A stretch of 64,000 nucleotides of DNA from NCBI GenBank assembly GCA_036936605.1, contig JAUPFV010000003.1:152862997-152926996 (forward strand). The letters are read 5' to 3'. Numbering within the stretch: position 1 is the stretch's first letter; every line of letters begins with the position of its first letter. The notes beneath the pieces are model-generated. The model made no database searches. It saw nothing but the letters and a program-made list of their open reading frames with translations, and was not told where the DNA came from. The stretch is from Limnanthes douglasii subsp. nivea (Eukaryota > Streptophyta > Magnoliopsida > Brassicales > Limnanthaceae). Shown piece after piece: positions 22,001-34,024 of the stretch. Position numbers and translations under genes: made by a program.

Positions 22001-23559
22001 CATGTGCCAAGATATCATGTAACTCACATATATCAGTACCTATTAAATTTCACATTATCACACATCTTTGTACCTGTTTTTAGGGTTTCTTAATTATTTT
22101 AATTCTATACAAAATTCATATTTTTCATATGAACCTATATTACATTGTATAAGATTGATTTTAACAATTATATTTATCGTACTATGTCATATATGAGAAA
22201 GTGTCTCATACTATAACATATAATCACTATTAGAAGAAATATAGATAATTTTATAAACTATACTTGTTGAATTTTAACTACTACATAGTTTGATCATTTT
22301 ATTACTTTAGCATCATTTTTCAATAAAGATACCATCTTTGATTAGAATGGCTTTACCATATTTGTACATACGGCGAATTCCCGCCTTCAAAGATCACTAG
22401 ACACATAGTGTTTGTTTATTTCATTGCAAATCCGCCGTTATGTATTCTTGTTAACAACGAAGAAGTAGTAACCAATGGTACCCACTACAATCCCTTAATT
22501 AACGACCAATAGCTAGCAATTAGTGATATTTCGGGCATTTTTCAATGTGTTTTAAAATGTTATTTTTATAGTAGTGATAACACATAGATTTATTGGTATC
22601 CAAATATCTTATGTTAATATTCTTTGAATTTGTATTTGTAAAACATTCATTCGTCTATGTCAAGATGAATATTTTAACTATTGTTCTCTATATTTAAGAG
22701 TTTAAGCGAGACAAATATTTTGTACTGAAAAATGAATGAGCTAAACATTTAGCCATATGAGATTTTGATGTACATATATTTTCCTTAACATGCTCCATAT
22801 CTGAATCTCGATGTGGAGCATGTCATATTGTCCTTCCTCCTTCCACGGTTTTCTCGATAACAGTGATAAAATTGAGCTTCATCTTTTTATCATGACCATA
22901 CTTGTTTTAGTATTTTTTATTGTTAGGAAATAAGGATTAGAATTTATTTATAATCATCTTACAATGATCACGCTTGAGATACGTAGAACTTTGCTTGAGA
23001 TACGTAGAGCTATATATTTTCCAAAAAGAATTATTATGATCTTATTTATTGATCAAATATATTTAAAAATTTATTTTTGATGTAATAAACTTTTAGGTTC
23101 AGAGTAACAAAAACTATAAGAGAGATTTTGGAAGATTTTCCAAGAATGTATTTTATAATGAGTACCTATTAATGTAGATTATCAAACGTTTCAAAAATGT
23201 TATAATCATTGAGAAACCAAGAGGTAAAATCACACTATTCAAGATGCGTCTATTCGGGGAACCCAATTTTCTTTTGAACACAACATTTTTTTGGACTTTG
23301 TCGCGACAACCCTGCTTTAGTATGACAGTAAACCATGTTAATATAGTTATCCTCGACATAAAACTGCTAAATTAAATATTTGTTGTGAGCAATGCTAACT
23401 TGGTCGCAATCAAGTCTGCTGAAATGTTTCGAAGACCTTGTTGTGTCAAGTGTAGATGTTATAATTATGTAACATGTTTTCCTTTGTGTATACTGAATGA
23501 TTTTTGTATATATCTTTTATGTTTGTAATACCTAAGTGGGACAACCAGGTTTAATTCTG
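22001..23559. other. AT-rich region without a supported gene
   Basis: No coding pattern. At 22790-22825 a small hairpin with arms CATGCTCCA / TGGAGCATG is present. A 22485-22578 unit begins CACTACAA and ends TAGTAGTG, like CACTA termini, but has no target duplication. Confidence 0.45.
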
Positions 23560-23562
23560 AAT

Positions 23563-24000
23563 ACTGTGAAGGATTGGATTTAGAAATAAACAACTTAAGC
23601 AAAACGTAAAGTTTTGGGGTTATTTTTTAAAACAAAATAATATCGGGTGATGGTCCCTAAGCGTGGAAATTTAATAAGGACTGGTATTCATTAAGTAATT
23701 GTCTGGAAGTTACAGAAAGTTAAAAGAAAAGAACCATTTTCTCACTTCAGTTCTATATAATAATGAGTTTCTTATTTCTTAAAAGACACGACATCAAAAA
23801 ACAGAGAGAAAAAAGTTCCTTTAAGAAAAAACAAATCGGTTTTTCCTTCTAAATCAATCAACAAGTTTTGGTTGCCATCTCTTAGAAGATCATAACCTAG
23901 CCAAGGATTCAAGGATCTACAAGACGTTTGGAATATGAAGATTAAAGAATGTCTACAGCCTGTACGTATTTTTCCACATTATTACAACATCGATTAATTT
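23563..24000 (+). mobile_element. LTR-like fragment related, in inverted orientation, to the LTR of A'
   Basis: From about 23710 the plus strand reads GTTAAAAGAAAAGAACC, then TTCTATATAATAATGAG, then TTTTGGTTGCCATCTCTTAG and AGATCATAACCTAGC. The minus strand of 49045-48830 (upstream of A' gag) has the same order of blocks with about 80% identity. The fragment includes a TATA-like ATATAATA. It abuts copy A, which lies on the other strand, so it is not A's own 3' LTR in its present orientation. Confidence 0.6.
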
Positions 24001-24639
24001 CATTGTTTAATAAGTTAGATAAGAAATCCAAAAATGTATTTCTTACACTTGAAACTTCTTATAACTTTCGTAAAAACAAACCGTCAGCCCTCTTCAACAT
24101 TAATGCATAAATTAACTTTTATGATTGATACATATGTTGTTCCTTTTTTTATGATTACTTTTATTGGACTAATATTAACGATAGTCCGATACATCGATAA
24201 AACATGTGACGATCCAAATCAATGGAGAAATTCCAAGAATCTCCCACTTGGATCATCATATACTACTATAAGATGCATCAACTTAATGAATGTTCTTAAT
24301 TTCTATCGTCACATAGCAACCTTAACAATCTTGTAAATGACCATTAACGATGTAGGATTAAAGTCATCATCAATGCATTTCAAGCTGCAAATAGATGCAT
24401 CAGTAATCACGATATCACAACAATCAACTACATGAATGTATCATGGTGCATAACATAAGAATAATATGAAATGTAATCTTACATATCTATTCTTAACTGG
24501 TCCCACTTAATTGGAGGTCTACTTACAACAGAGTATGAATAATCAAAGATAAGAGAACACTAAAAAGTTATATATAAATATGTTTGCATTAATGACCTTA
24601 AGTTCGCGAGTATCATAATACAAACAAATTTAATAGCTT

Positions 24640-26060
24640 AATACAAACTCCCGCTGAAACTAACAATCATCTAAGTACAAAACAACCATGTTAATGGTGT
24701 GTTTAATAAAAGTTTTAGGCACTCATGCCTTCGTAAGAGGATCTACTAACATCGAGTTTGTCCTTATGTGCTCCACATGATTTGACCACTCTGTACTCTC
24801 TATTTAACAGACATGAACTTGATATCTACATGTTTGGACTTAACCGAGTTCATGTTACTGTTTGAATACTGAACTGTAGAGTTATTGTCACAATATAATT
24901 TAAGGGGTCTTTCTATCCCCTCTACAATTCGCAATCCCGTGATAAACTTTCGCAACCAAAGCGCTTGATTGGATGCCTCGAAACAAGCAACAAATTCCGC
25001 AGCCATAGTGGAAGATGCAATGAGTGTTTATTTAACACTTTTCCATAATATTTCACCTTCCGCTAAAGGAATATAATTCTTGAGGCTAGACGACGAGAAT
25101 CCTCACATCCAGCAAAATCCAAGTCGGAATACCCTATAACCTCCAGTTTATCCGACTTCTTATATGTCAACCTGTGATGTTTTGTTTGTTGCAAATACCA
25201 GAGAACTCTTTTGATTATTTTCCAGTGTTCCATCCCCGGATTACTTACGTATCTCCCTAACACACCCACCACAAAAGCAATATTTGGCCGTGTACAAACA
25301 TGAGTATACATCAGACTTCTAACAGCTGAAGCATATCGAACCTTTTGCCTTTCCTCAATCTCAAGTTTTGTCTTTGGGAATTGCTTAAGGTTAAACTTTT
25401 CACCTTTGGATATAGGGGTTTCCTTTCTTTTGCTATTAGCCATCCCGTAACGTTGTAACATACTTTCAATATACGTCTTTTGTGATAAACTAAAAATTCC
25501 ATGGGATCGATTCCGATGAATTTTAATTCCTAACACAAATTATGCATCACCAAGATCTTTCATATCGAATTTGTTCGAAAGAAATTTCTTGGTCGTATGT
25601 AAAAATTCCTTATCGTTTGTGGCCAATAATATGTCATCAACATACAACACTAGAGATATGAATTTACTCCCACTGAACTTTTGATACACATAATCCTCCA
25701 TTGAATTTATCTCAAAACTAAATTAGATAATAACTTCAAGGAATTTGTGATACCACCGTCGAGACGCTTGCTTGAGACCATAAATAGATTTATTTAGTTT
25801 GCATACCATCGACTTTGGATCACCAGAGACAAAGTTTTCATCTTGCAACATATAGATTGTTTCCTCAATGTCTCCATTAAGAATATCGGTCTTTACATCC
25901 ATTTGATAGAGCTCAAGGTCGAAGTGTGCAACTAATCCTATGATTGTCTGAAAAGAATCCTTCAATGAAACTGGAGCGAAGGTTTCTTTAAAGTCAATCC
26001 TTTCACGTTGAGTAAAACCCATAGCTACAAGTCGAGCTTTATGCCTCTCCACATTACCAC
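24640..26060 (-). pseudogene. Copy A reverse transcriptase and RNase H
   Basis: Minus 26052-25723 gives ERHKARLVAMGFTQRERIDF, QMDVKTDILNGDIEETIYM and SIYGLKQASRRWYHKF (RT). An LYVDDILLA active site follows, and after an in-frame TAA (25542-25540, in LGDA-stop-FVLGI) minus 25536-25063 continues as the RT end and connection (SLMYTHVCTRPNIAFV, YSDLDFAGCEDSRR). RNase H continues in pieces to TMAAEFVACFEASNQALW and YCDNNSTVQYSNSN. Relative to A', a 36-bp in-frame deletion at the RT start removes the GKWIFKTK-type block. Several frameshifts separate the pieces, so no polyprotein is made. Confidence 0.85.
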
Positions 26061-26097
26061 TAGTCGGCTTCTTTTCTTCAGGTAATGGAATAAGATC

Positions 26098-27391
26098 TCA
26101 TACTGCATTATCTTGCATTGATTTAAACTTTTCGTTCATTTCTTTAATCCACAACTGAGAATCATAACTTTTTATGGATTCACGAACACTTAAAGGATCG
26201 TTTTCGGTTGAATCATCAAATTCTTCATCTTCTTGAAGATACACTATATAGTCTGAAGATATAGCGTTCTTTCTTTCTCTAATAGATCTACGCAAAGGCA
26301 TAATTTCTTCATTTTGTACTTGAACTTCTTGAGGAGGTAAAGTCTGTTCTTCTTGAACAACTTCATTTTGCTCCATTAGAACAACTTCATTTTTTTTCAA
26401 TTTGGACAATATCCATCTGAGGAAGATTAACATCATCTTGAGTGTCTACTTGTTCTAACGAATTTAAAGTGATGATTGGTCTCCTAAATACCATATCATC
26501 ATCTGATAACAAAGTATAATTGTTTGAACTTTCATGAATATCTACCGATTCTTTCTTAAAAATGAATGTTTGTTACTAAATTCCTCCCCCCAAACTCTAT
26601 ATCCTCAAAGAATTTCGTTGTACCAGTCTCAAATATATTATTTGTGGAAGGATCATAAAACTTAAAACCCTTATTGTTCTTGGGATATCCGATGAAATAA
26701 TTACTAACCGTTTTGGAGTCTAATTTCTTTTCATTCGGCCTATAAGGCTTCGCTTCAGCTGGACATCCCCAAATATATAAATGTTTCAAATTAGATTTAC
26801 ACCTAGTCCAAAGTTCATACGGTGTCTTAGTAGTTTCTTTCGTCATAACTTTATTAAGTAGGTAGGTCTCATATTTTATTGCTTCTCCCCAGAGTGATAT
26901 AGGTAATGTTGAATGACTAATCATACTTCTTACCATATCCTTCAATGTACGGTTTCGTCTTTCAAATACTCCATTCATGCTTAGAAAACCCGACATCATG
27001 TACTGAGGGACTATCCCACACTCTTCTACGAACTTTGCAAGCGGTCAATGACGTTTTTCACCTTAACCATCATATCTCTCGTAGTATTCACCAGCACGGT
27101 CCAATCGGATGCACTTAATGTCTTTACCAAGTTTTCGGTTTTAAAGACTCTGAACTTTTCAATGGCCTCTGTTTTTTCGTGAATAAGATATAGATACCCA
27201 TATCTTGAAAAGTAGTCAATGAAAGATACAAAATATTGTTGGCCGTTCCATGATGTTGTACAGAACGGGCCGCAGATGTTTGTATGTATCAAATCCAAGA
27301 CCCATTTCGCTATATATGCATCTAATTGGCTCACTTTGGTTTGTATTCCTTTTATACATTCCACGCAAACGTTAAAGTGCAAAAAATCCAA
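26098..27391 (-). pseudogene. Copy A integrase and linker
   Basis: Minus 27391-27026 holds CVECIKGIQTK (end of the zinc-binding HHCC region), LIHTNICGPFCTTSWNGQQY and FVSFIDYFSRYGYLY (first core aspartate region; expected DDYSRYGY). A frame change follows; in another frame LDRAGEYYERYDG gives the second aspartate region. Minus 26999-26556 then gives [20 protein letters not shown] with the catalytic glutamate region, [20 protein letters not shown] and [16 protein letters not shown]. The 26436-26098 piece is the acidic linker ending RRSIRERKNAISSDYIVYLQ. Frameshifts and stops are shared in part with A'. Confidence 0.85.
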
Positions 27392-27422
27392 TTCACTTAA
27401 TAAAACTTCTGAAACAAGATTT

Positions 27423-28140
27423 TCAATTCCATTTCAAAAAATGTGACCTAATCGCTTGTGCCAAATCTTTGCTGAATTTTCCAATATCCAATTTAGTTTT
27501 CCGGGTACATACATTAATTATATCTTTGTGATCCTTTATAATATCCAATAAATACAAGTTATCATTTGCTATTAACTTTGCAGAACCAACAACACTACCA
27601 TGTAAATAAAGACAAAAACTTTCATTTCCAAATAAACAAGAATAACTTAATTTGTCCAAAAATGGAAATGAAATTAGGTTCCTTCTAAAAGAAGGTGCAT
27701 AGAATACGTCTTTTAAATAAAAAAAGTGTCTACTAGTAAGAAACAAACAAAAATCACAAATAGAATAAACTAAACACGAACTGCCATCAACTGTATTGAT
27801 AGATGTTTCACCATCACTCAGGCTTCGGTTTCTTATCATACCTTGCAAAGAAATACAAACATGAGTTGTTGCTGCTGTATCAACCCACAAAGTATTTCTC
27901 GGCACTGAAACTAAATGGATATGAGAACACACCGTAGAAGTGAAAATACCTTTAGCTTTCATCATAGCCCTCCATTTTTCACATTCTTTCTTAAACTGCC
28001 CCAGTTTCATACAATGGAAGCAACGCCCTTTACCAGACGTAAACTTATGCTTCTTTTGTCCCGAACCAGATGCATGTGCATCTGAACCTTCATACTTTCA
28101 ATTGATTTCTATATCCACCTGAGCTTTTACCATTTTCACT
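27423..28140 (-). pseudogene. Copy A gag zinc knuckle and protease
   Basis: On the minus strand the zinc knuckle reads CFHCMKLGQFKKEC: the histidine of the CX2CX4HX4C motif is replaced by glutamine, and A' has the same change. The protease active site reads WVDTAATTHVC instead of the usual DTGATTH, and LKDVFYAPSFRRNLIS follows. The remainder leads to the pre-integrase linker. The segment ends where the sequence changes to fragment B. Confidence 0.85.
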
Positions 28141-28245
28141 TCGGGATGTTCTTGCTTCATCTTTTCCTCCTCTTGCGTTGCCTGAGAGATGAGTTTGTTG
28201 AGAGTTTATTTCTCGCGCTGACAATTATAAGAAGTTTCGAAGTTC

Positions 28246-28760
28246 TTATACTAGGTACCACAGAAAAGTGTTTGTACTTTGGTAAGGGTGAGTTAAAGGT
28301 ACAAGGCTGCGTAGATGCAGATTTTGGAGGTGAAGTTGATCAACGGAAAATCACTACCGGTTATATATTTACTATTGGAACTACAACTGTTAGTTGGATG
28401 TCAAAGTTACAGAAAATTGTCACTCTATCAACTACAGAGGATGAGTATGTAGCAGTGACCGAAGCCAGTAAAGAGATGATATGGTTTCAAGGTTTGTTAA
28501 CCGAGTTAAGATTTAAACAGAAGAACAACGTTCTGCATAGTGATAGTCAAAGCGCAATTCAATTGGCGAAGAATTCAACATTTCATTCAAGAACCAAGCA
28601 AATCAGTCTTCACTATCATTTCATTAGATCTTTATTGGAAGATGAGGTGCTAATACTAAAAAATATCCAAAGAAGCAAGAATCCAGCTGATATGTTGACA
28701 AAGACAGTAGCCATTGAAAAACTGAAGTTGTGTTCAGCTTCAGTTTGTCTGCAAGAGTAA
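28246..28760 (+). pseudogene. Copia fragment B: RNase H
   Basis: One open frame encodes copia RNase H: VDADFGGEVDQRKITTGYIF, VSWMSKLQKIVTLSTTEDEY, SDSQSAIQLAKN and NPADMLTKTVA, ending at TAA 28758-28760. The acidic active-site residues (VDAD, TTEDEY, SDSQ) are in place. RT, integrase and gag are absent: the frame starts abruptly at the junction with copy A. It is of the TNT1-like type and is more like F than A or C. Confidence 0.88.
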
Positions 28761-28831
28761 TATGACCAGAAAGATCTGCTGCATAAATCAAGGTGTGAAG
28801 ATAGGTTGAAACCAATCTTCAAGTGGGAGAT

Positions 28832-29254
28832 TGTTATTTTGACATAATAATCCAGCCTTATTCAACATGTTATTATTTGATGGAAGAGATGCTAGATGAA
28901 AAGACAGTGAAGATGAGGCAAGTGATAAACACATTAAAGAGAACTGGAGTGAATTGAAAAGATAGTGTAATTTTAGTGGGTCATAAATTACACATTAAGA
29001 AGGAGTGTAATATGTTTCCTTTTTTAAGTCTTACAGTCTCTACAGAACCTAGTGTTAGGGTTTTTGTGTATTCACCAAAAACGGCAGAGTCACTGTGTTC
29101 TTCTAAATAAAATTGATCTGCAACAGATCCGGAGACGTAGACATAATTTGCTGAACTCCGTTAACAATTGTGTGTTTTATTTCACTTTTGTTTTGTGCTT
29201 TCCTTTTTTTTCTTTTGATCTGATTTGACAGGAAATTAGCATATTTCCCTTACA
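28832..29254 (+). mobile_element. 3' LTR of copia fragment B (423 bp)
   Basis: It begins TGTTATTTTGACAT directly after the polypurine tract CAAGTGGGAGAT (28820-28831) and ends CCCTTACA at 29254. The next base belongs to the integrase reading frame of copy C on the minus strand, so the LTR end marks a true insertion boundary. Only this one LTR of B remains. Confidence 0.8.
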
Positions 29255-30915
29255 GAGGTGTCTGTGGAAGATATTCTTAGTATAAACGCTTGTTCTTTAG
29301 CAAAAGAGAGTATTGGTCTAAATTCCCCACCCAATCACTTTGAACAACCTTTATGGACCTTTCAAATTGTTTCTCAACAAGATTTTGAAGTTTTTAAAGA
29401 TGTTAAAGACCCAAATTTTGTCCTTGATAGGGTAAAACCAAGTGTACCTTGAATGATCATCAAAGAAAATAACGTGGAACCTATACCCCTTTGTAGATAG
29501 AACAGGAGAATGACCCAATACATCAGTGTGTATGAGGTCCAGAATGTTAACTGTGAGACTTTCCCAATTGACAAGGCTCACAAAAGTTCATTGCATTATT
29601 CTTAATTAAGTTGAGATTACAAGAATTTAAAACAGAATTGAGAGTATTTAGAGATGGATAGCCAAGCTTCATATGCCATCCATCCTTTAGGGAATTACAA
29701 ACAACAGACTGTACATTGGAAACATTAGCTTGAGGTGAACTAATTGATGCTTTTCTTGCTTGTGACTTAGGGTAGCTTTCCAACATATACAAACCATTCT
29801 CAAATGTCCCTCTTAGAAGAATAGTCCTTGTTCCCTTTTCCTTCACAAAGCAAAACCCATCATGAAATTCAACAAACACATTATTATTTTTAGTAAGTTG
29901 AAAAACAGAAACTAAATTCTTGTTTATTGAGGGAACATGTAGAATATTTGAGAGTAAAATAGGTCTTTTGGTTTTAGAATATAGGTTAGAACTGCCAATA
30001 TGTTTAATAGGTAACCTTTGACCACTACCAACCAGCACACTCTTATTACATGAGTACTCAGATTTGAGTCAACAAAGCTGAATTTCCTGTAACATGGTGG
30101 CTAGCACAATTGTCAACAAACCAGGCATTGTCACCTATAATGTATTGAGTAGTAACATAGGAAGCTTGTTCTCCTTCATTTTTACCTTGATCTGTTGGTG
30201 TGTTTCCCATGACAGAGGGATCATCTCTGTAGTAGCAAACATGGCAGAATGACCATACCTACTACAAATCTGGCAGGTTGGTTTGTTCTGAGAGAACCTA
30301 CCACCTCTTCCTCTGTAGTAGTTACCCCTGCCTCTGCTATTGTTTGAGTAGTTAGACCTCCCTCTATAGTTTTTAATCTATCCTCTGGTACCACCATAGA
30401 AACCTCTTGAGCTGCTATTGTTTTCTTGTTGCTTGAGATCTGTCTTTTGAGTGAAGTTGACAGAGGCCAAACCCATGTTAGCGATCGCTTTGTAGATTTA
30501 GCAATGATTCAAGTTTGCTATCAGATGTGAGCAGACTTGTTTGTAGATATAGCCAACTCAAGTCCTCTTTGTCTATCAGACTCACCATAATAGGGTGTAT
30601 TTTGAGTCCAATCCAGCTAGAACTTGGGTGACTAAGTCATCCATAGACACACCACAACCAGCAAGCAGCAAATTATCACAAATAGAATTCATCTTGTTCA
30701 GGTATTCAAACATTGAAGTGTTACCTTTACGAGTTCGCTGGAACTCATACTCAAAATATGTAATTGTGGCTCTTGTTTGTGAGCTAGCGAGTTTGCTTGC
30801 AGCTTCCCAGAGACCATTTGAAGTCTCATCCTCCATTAACTGAGCAGCTACCTTTGGGCTCATGGTTAAGTAAAGTCAACCCAGAAAGAGTTGATCCTTA
30901 ACTGATTCTTTGTAT
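29255..30915 (-). pseudogene. Ty1/copia copy C: gag, protease region and first half of integrase
   Basis: Minus 30910-30580 is gag (KDQLFLG, stop, LYLTMSPKVAAQLMEDE..., FEYEFQRTRKGNTSMFEYLN, DDLVTQVLAGLDSKYT). The Gly/Arg-rich gag tail and the zinc-knuckle region lie at 30420-30240 and the protease region at about 30130. Minus 30038-29547 is the linker and HHCC region, with LPIKHIGSS, LSNILHVPSINKNLVSVFQL, WHMKLGYPSLNTLNSVL and CEPCQLGKSHS. Minus 29581-29255 is the integrase core start (LDLIHTDVLG, DDHSRYTWFYPI, VVQSDWVG) up to AFILRISSTDTS, where the B LTR interrupts it. It is related to G and D. RT and RNase H are lost. Confidence 0.85.
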
Positions 30916-31356
30916 TTTATTCGTTTTGTTTCCTTTAATTTCAACAGCTCACAACACTACCATATATATAGGTAGTTGGTACAGGATGTGAGGGAATCTT
31001 TTATTGTTACAACGGATTGAATGTAAATAAGACACACATAGTTACATTTTGAATTTTGTACAAGAGAGTGTGACAAGTCCAAAGGACTAGCACAATGTTT
31101 TAACTTGTGATGAGTCTAGTGTAAGTCACAAACTTTGGGTCTTGGGTCTTGCCCAATGCTTGACGCGAAACACCTTAGGGAGAGTTCCATATGATTTCTC
31201 AACTTGTTGTTTCAAGATGAAGAAGAGGAAGTCAGCTGGTTGTACTTCGAAACCCTAGCTGACTTCTCTTCTTTCTTAGTCTCCCTCAGCTGCCGGTGAG
31301 AGACACTCTCGTTTCCGAGGAGTCCTTTAAGACCGGAGTGAGGATTACTCTTGACA
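30916..31356 (-). mobile_element. 5' LTR of copy C, truncated
   Basis: On the minus strand it begins TGTCAAGAGTAATCC at 31356 and runs to about 30916, where it joins gag directly. The end of the LTR, the primer site and about 100 gag codons are therefore deleted. It matches the LTR of copy D (54451-55044) closely, for example over GTGTGACAAGTCCAAAGGAC and CATCTTGAAAC-type blocks. Confidence 0.8.
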
Positions 31357-34024
31357 TGTCGACATAACCATTGACTTTCTAGACAATCAGACAGAATTGA
31401 AGACATCAAAAGAGAGATTAAGAATATTAACTCACAAATAGAAATAAAATGATGAAAACTTATAAATACTATGAGAGTAATTGGCATTTTGTAAACAAAA
31501 TGCTAAAAAATTACAAATCCTACAAATTGGGTAGTTGTAGTCACCCACATATAAATAGAACACTAGACCAGACTGTATATATAAATATATATCTAACACA
31601 GTTTCTGAATCTCGACTATTCATACTTCTATTTCTGACCTAATTATAGAAGTTTACTTTTTCAGACACCATAATATTGTTCCAATTCGGAAGTTCGGGAG
31701 CCATCTAAAGAAGGATTCAGCTCACACAATCACTAACCGAAGTATTGCTTTTAGCTTTGATAACCCAAAACCGCCTACCTCCAAAAGGAGAATTAAGGAT
31801 TTGGACTTGTTGACCTTAACTAACACATATATAAGGTTGTTACCACCTCCGTCTCCTTCCTCCAAGATCATTAATTAGTGGTGAGTAGTGGATTTCTAAT
31901 GGAATAAAATTGTGGGTAGTTGGTTTCTGATGGAATGAAATTATAAGTATATGGGAAGTTATATTATTTTCTCTTCTCAAACAAAATTAAATCAGTCTTC
32001 TGGCATATTTTTAAATCCCTCTATTTCTCAATCTTTTATTATTCATGAGCTACATTTGTAATTTATTATATTATTTTTTCACAAGCATTAATGTTATCGA
32101 TAAAATTAGACATTTTGGTGCCATGCCGCTTCATTTTACTCATATATAGTTCTATTTTGATTATCTCTAAATCTAACTTAGATTTTAAGATTAGTAGACT
32201 AATAATTTTGGATATTTTGAAAGAATAATAATAAATAAAGTATAAAAACAAATAAAATAATAATAAAATTTTAGCGTTATATATTTATCTAGATAATAAT
32301 AAATATTAATATTTATTTTTTAGATAAATTTAAAAATAGAAAATGAAAGTGAATATGGAAAACTAGGTCTTAAAACGCCTCATCAGATGCATAAGACGCG
32401 TCCGAAATGATTACCCACCACCTAAGAGGCAACATCGGCGTCAAAGTTTTAATATCTTTCCGCCCCGCTTATTTCCATATAATTCCGCTAGTGGTTGTTA
32501 CATCAGCAACACAGCTAAGGTTATCTCTCAATACCTGCTTTAAAAAATCCAATGAGCCTAAATACCTTACAAATGGGAAATGCATAATCTCTCAAGTTAA
32601 CAAATAAGTTGTAACACTTCAAATCAAAGTTAACAATACTCTTTGAATGCATATAATTCCGTTCCAAAACTTACACCCATGGTGGCAATGATAAGCTATT
32701 ATGATGATTTAGTTGCCTGACATTTTCACATAACTCAGAAACATAAAAAAAGATGACCTTATTCCAATTACATAACTTTTTAGATTGTTAGCAATTAAGT
32801 TACTAAATGTTTCGCATACAATTTGGCACCAAACGGGAAACAAACTCAACTACAATGTCAAATATATTAATTTGAACCATAAATCAAACCCAATCCCAAT
32901 TGTAACCTCAAATCAAATACCATCCAAATTCTCCAAATCAACCCTATTTAATATATATAATACTAATTGAATAATTTAGGTCAATAACAAATTCCAACGT
33001 AATATTGCATATATTAAGCAGGAATAATACTAATTAATGTTAAGAGACAATTTACCTTTAATTTCAGCCTAATTTTTTCAAGATAACAGAACTCTCTTTC
33101 AAAATCTAGTTTAGAACTTTCGAATTTCTTCGTGATATTTAAATGTATAGATATTTAAATTTGGATGAAATTTTGAAAAAACTATGGATTAAAGGGAAAA
33201 CTTGAAGGGTTAATAAAGGTTTTGAAAAGGAAAAAAATTGAAGTGTTTGGAAAAAGGATTTACTGGCTGAAAAAATATTTATGGCTGAGAAGGAAGAAGA
33301 AAAGAAGGGTTTGAAAAAGGTCAAATATATATTGAGCTGAAAAGAGTTTTGTATCTGGGAACAAAGAAAAGGCGTAGAGTCTGAGATGATTTGGGTAAAG
33401 AAAGGGAAAATAAAACAGATAAATGAGTCGAGGGAAAATAAAGTAAAAATAGGAGGCAAAATATTAATTTCTTATTATTATAAATGAAATAAGAGACATG
33501 AACTTATATTTATCGTCAATGGTTATGTAAACCAATGAGATTTGCTACCAAATATTTGGTCGGTTATAAATTCGTGGTAATAACGAAAGTCGATTCGCAA
33601 CGGATTAAATGATGGCGGGTTATAAAACATTATTTTTCCATTAATGTATATTATGTTTGCACAACTAATTTTGAAAACATATACAGAGGTAGAAACAATA
33701 TATTTTATGAGGTCGCTTTACTGCAGTTTGAAGGAGTTCCCTCTTATTAAACAAACAAAGCAGACAGCAAGTATAGAAATGATATCTCACATTTCTATAA
33801 ATTTTTATGGAAATGATAACGGTCATTTCAAGATCAGTATGGAAATGATAACGGTCATTTCAAAGATTAATATGATGGAAATGATAACGGTCATTTCGAA
33901 GATCAAATGTACACGGTTTGTCTCTTATATAGACAAATTACTAACTGTTTGATCTTATCTTACTAACTGACATAATAACACGTGTCTGTTCAATGTTTAT
34001 CCAACACAGTTTACATGATAAAAG
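31357..34024. other. AT-rich region without a supported gene
   Basis: The sequence is clean of recognisable transposon proteins. The minus frame at 33139-33459 is a Phe/Ser-rich low-complexity product of a purine-rich strand. A less AT-rich patch at 32370-32480 shows no homology that I recognise. The stretch is the pre-insertion target of element E. Confidence 0.5.
33809..33897 (+). repeat. Three tandem copies of a hairpin word
   Basis: GGAAATGATAACGGTCATTTC occurs identically at 33809-33829, 33841-33861 and 33877-33897 (20 of its bases, GAAATGATAACGGTCATTTC, fold as GAAATGA / TCATTTC around TAACGG). Spacers are short A/G/T-rich linkers of 11 and 15 bp. Confidence 0.95.

Larger units (their letters stand above)
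24240..28245 (-). mobile_element. Ty1/copia copy A, truncated at its 5' end
   Basis: The minus-strand order is zinc knuckle, protease, integrase, RT, RNase H, then a purine tract with CAGCGGGAGT near 24650 and a second tract CAAGTGGGAG near 24245, followed by a likely LTR start. The 5' part (gag N-terminus, leader, 5' LTR) is missing: at 28245 the sequence jumps to fragment B, whereas in sister copy A' gag continues. It shares nonsense and missense lesions with A' (44763-49051), so both descend from a defective source or from a duplication. Confidence 0.8.

Noticed and set aside
22485..22578. Mini CACTA element
   Set aside because: CACTACAA and TAGTAGTG ends are suggestive, but there is no 3-bp target duplication and the unit is under 100 bp; not enough to call.
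24034..24336. 100-codon plus frame that looks like a membrane peptide
   Set aside because: It is antisense to the LTR and 3' region of copia copy A; hydrophobic character comes from T-rich sequence.
33139..33459. 106-codon minus frame
   Set aside because: Phe/Ser-rich low-complexity translation of a purine-rich strand, with no domain and no flanking gene signals.
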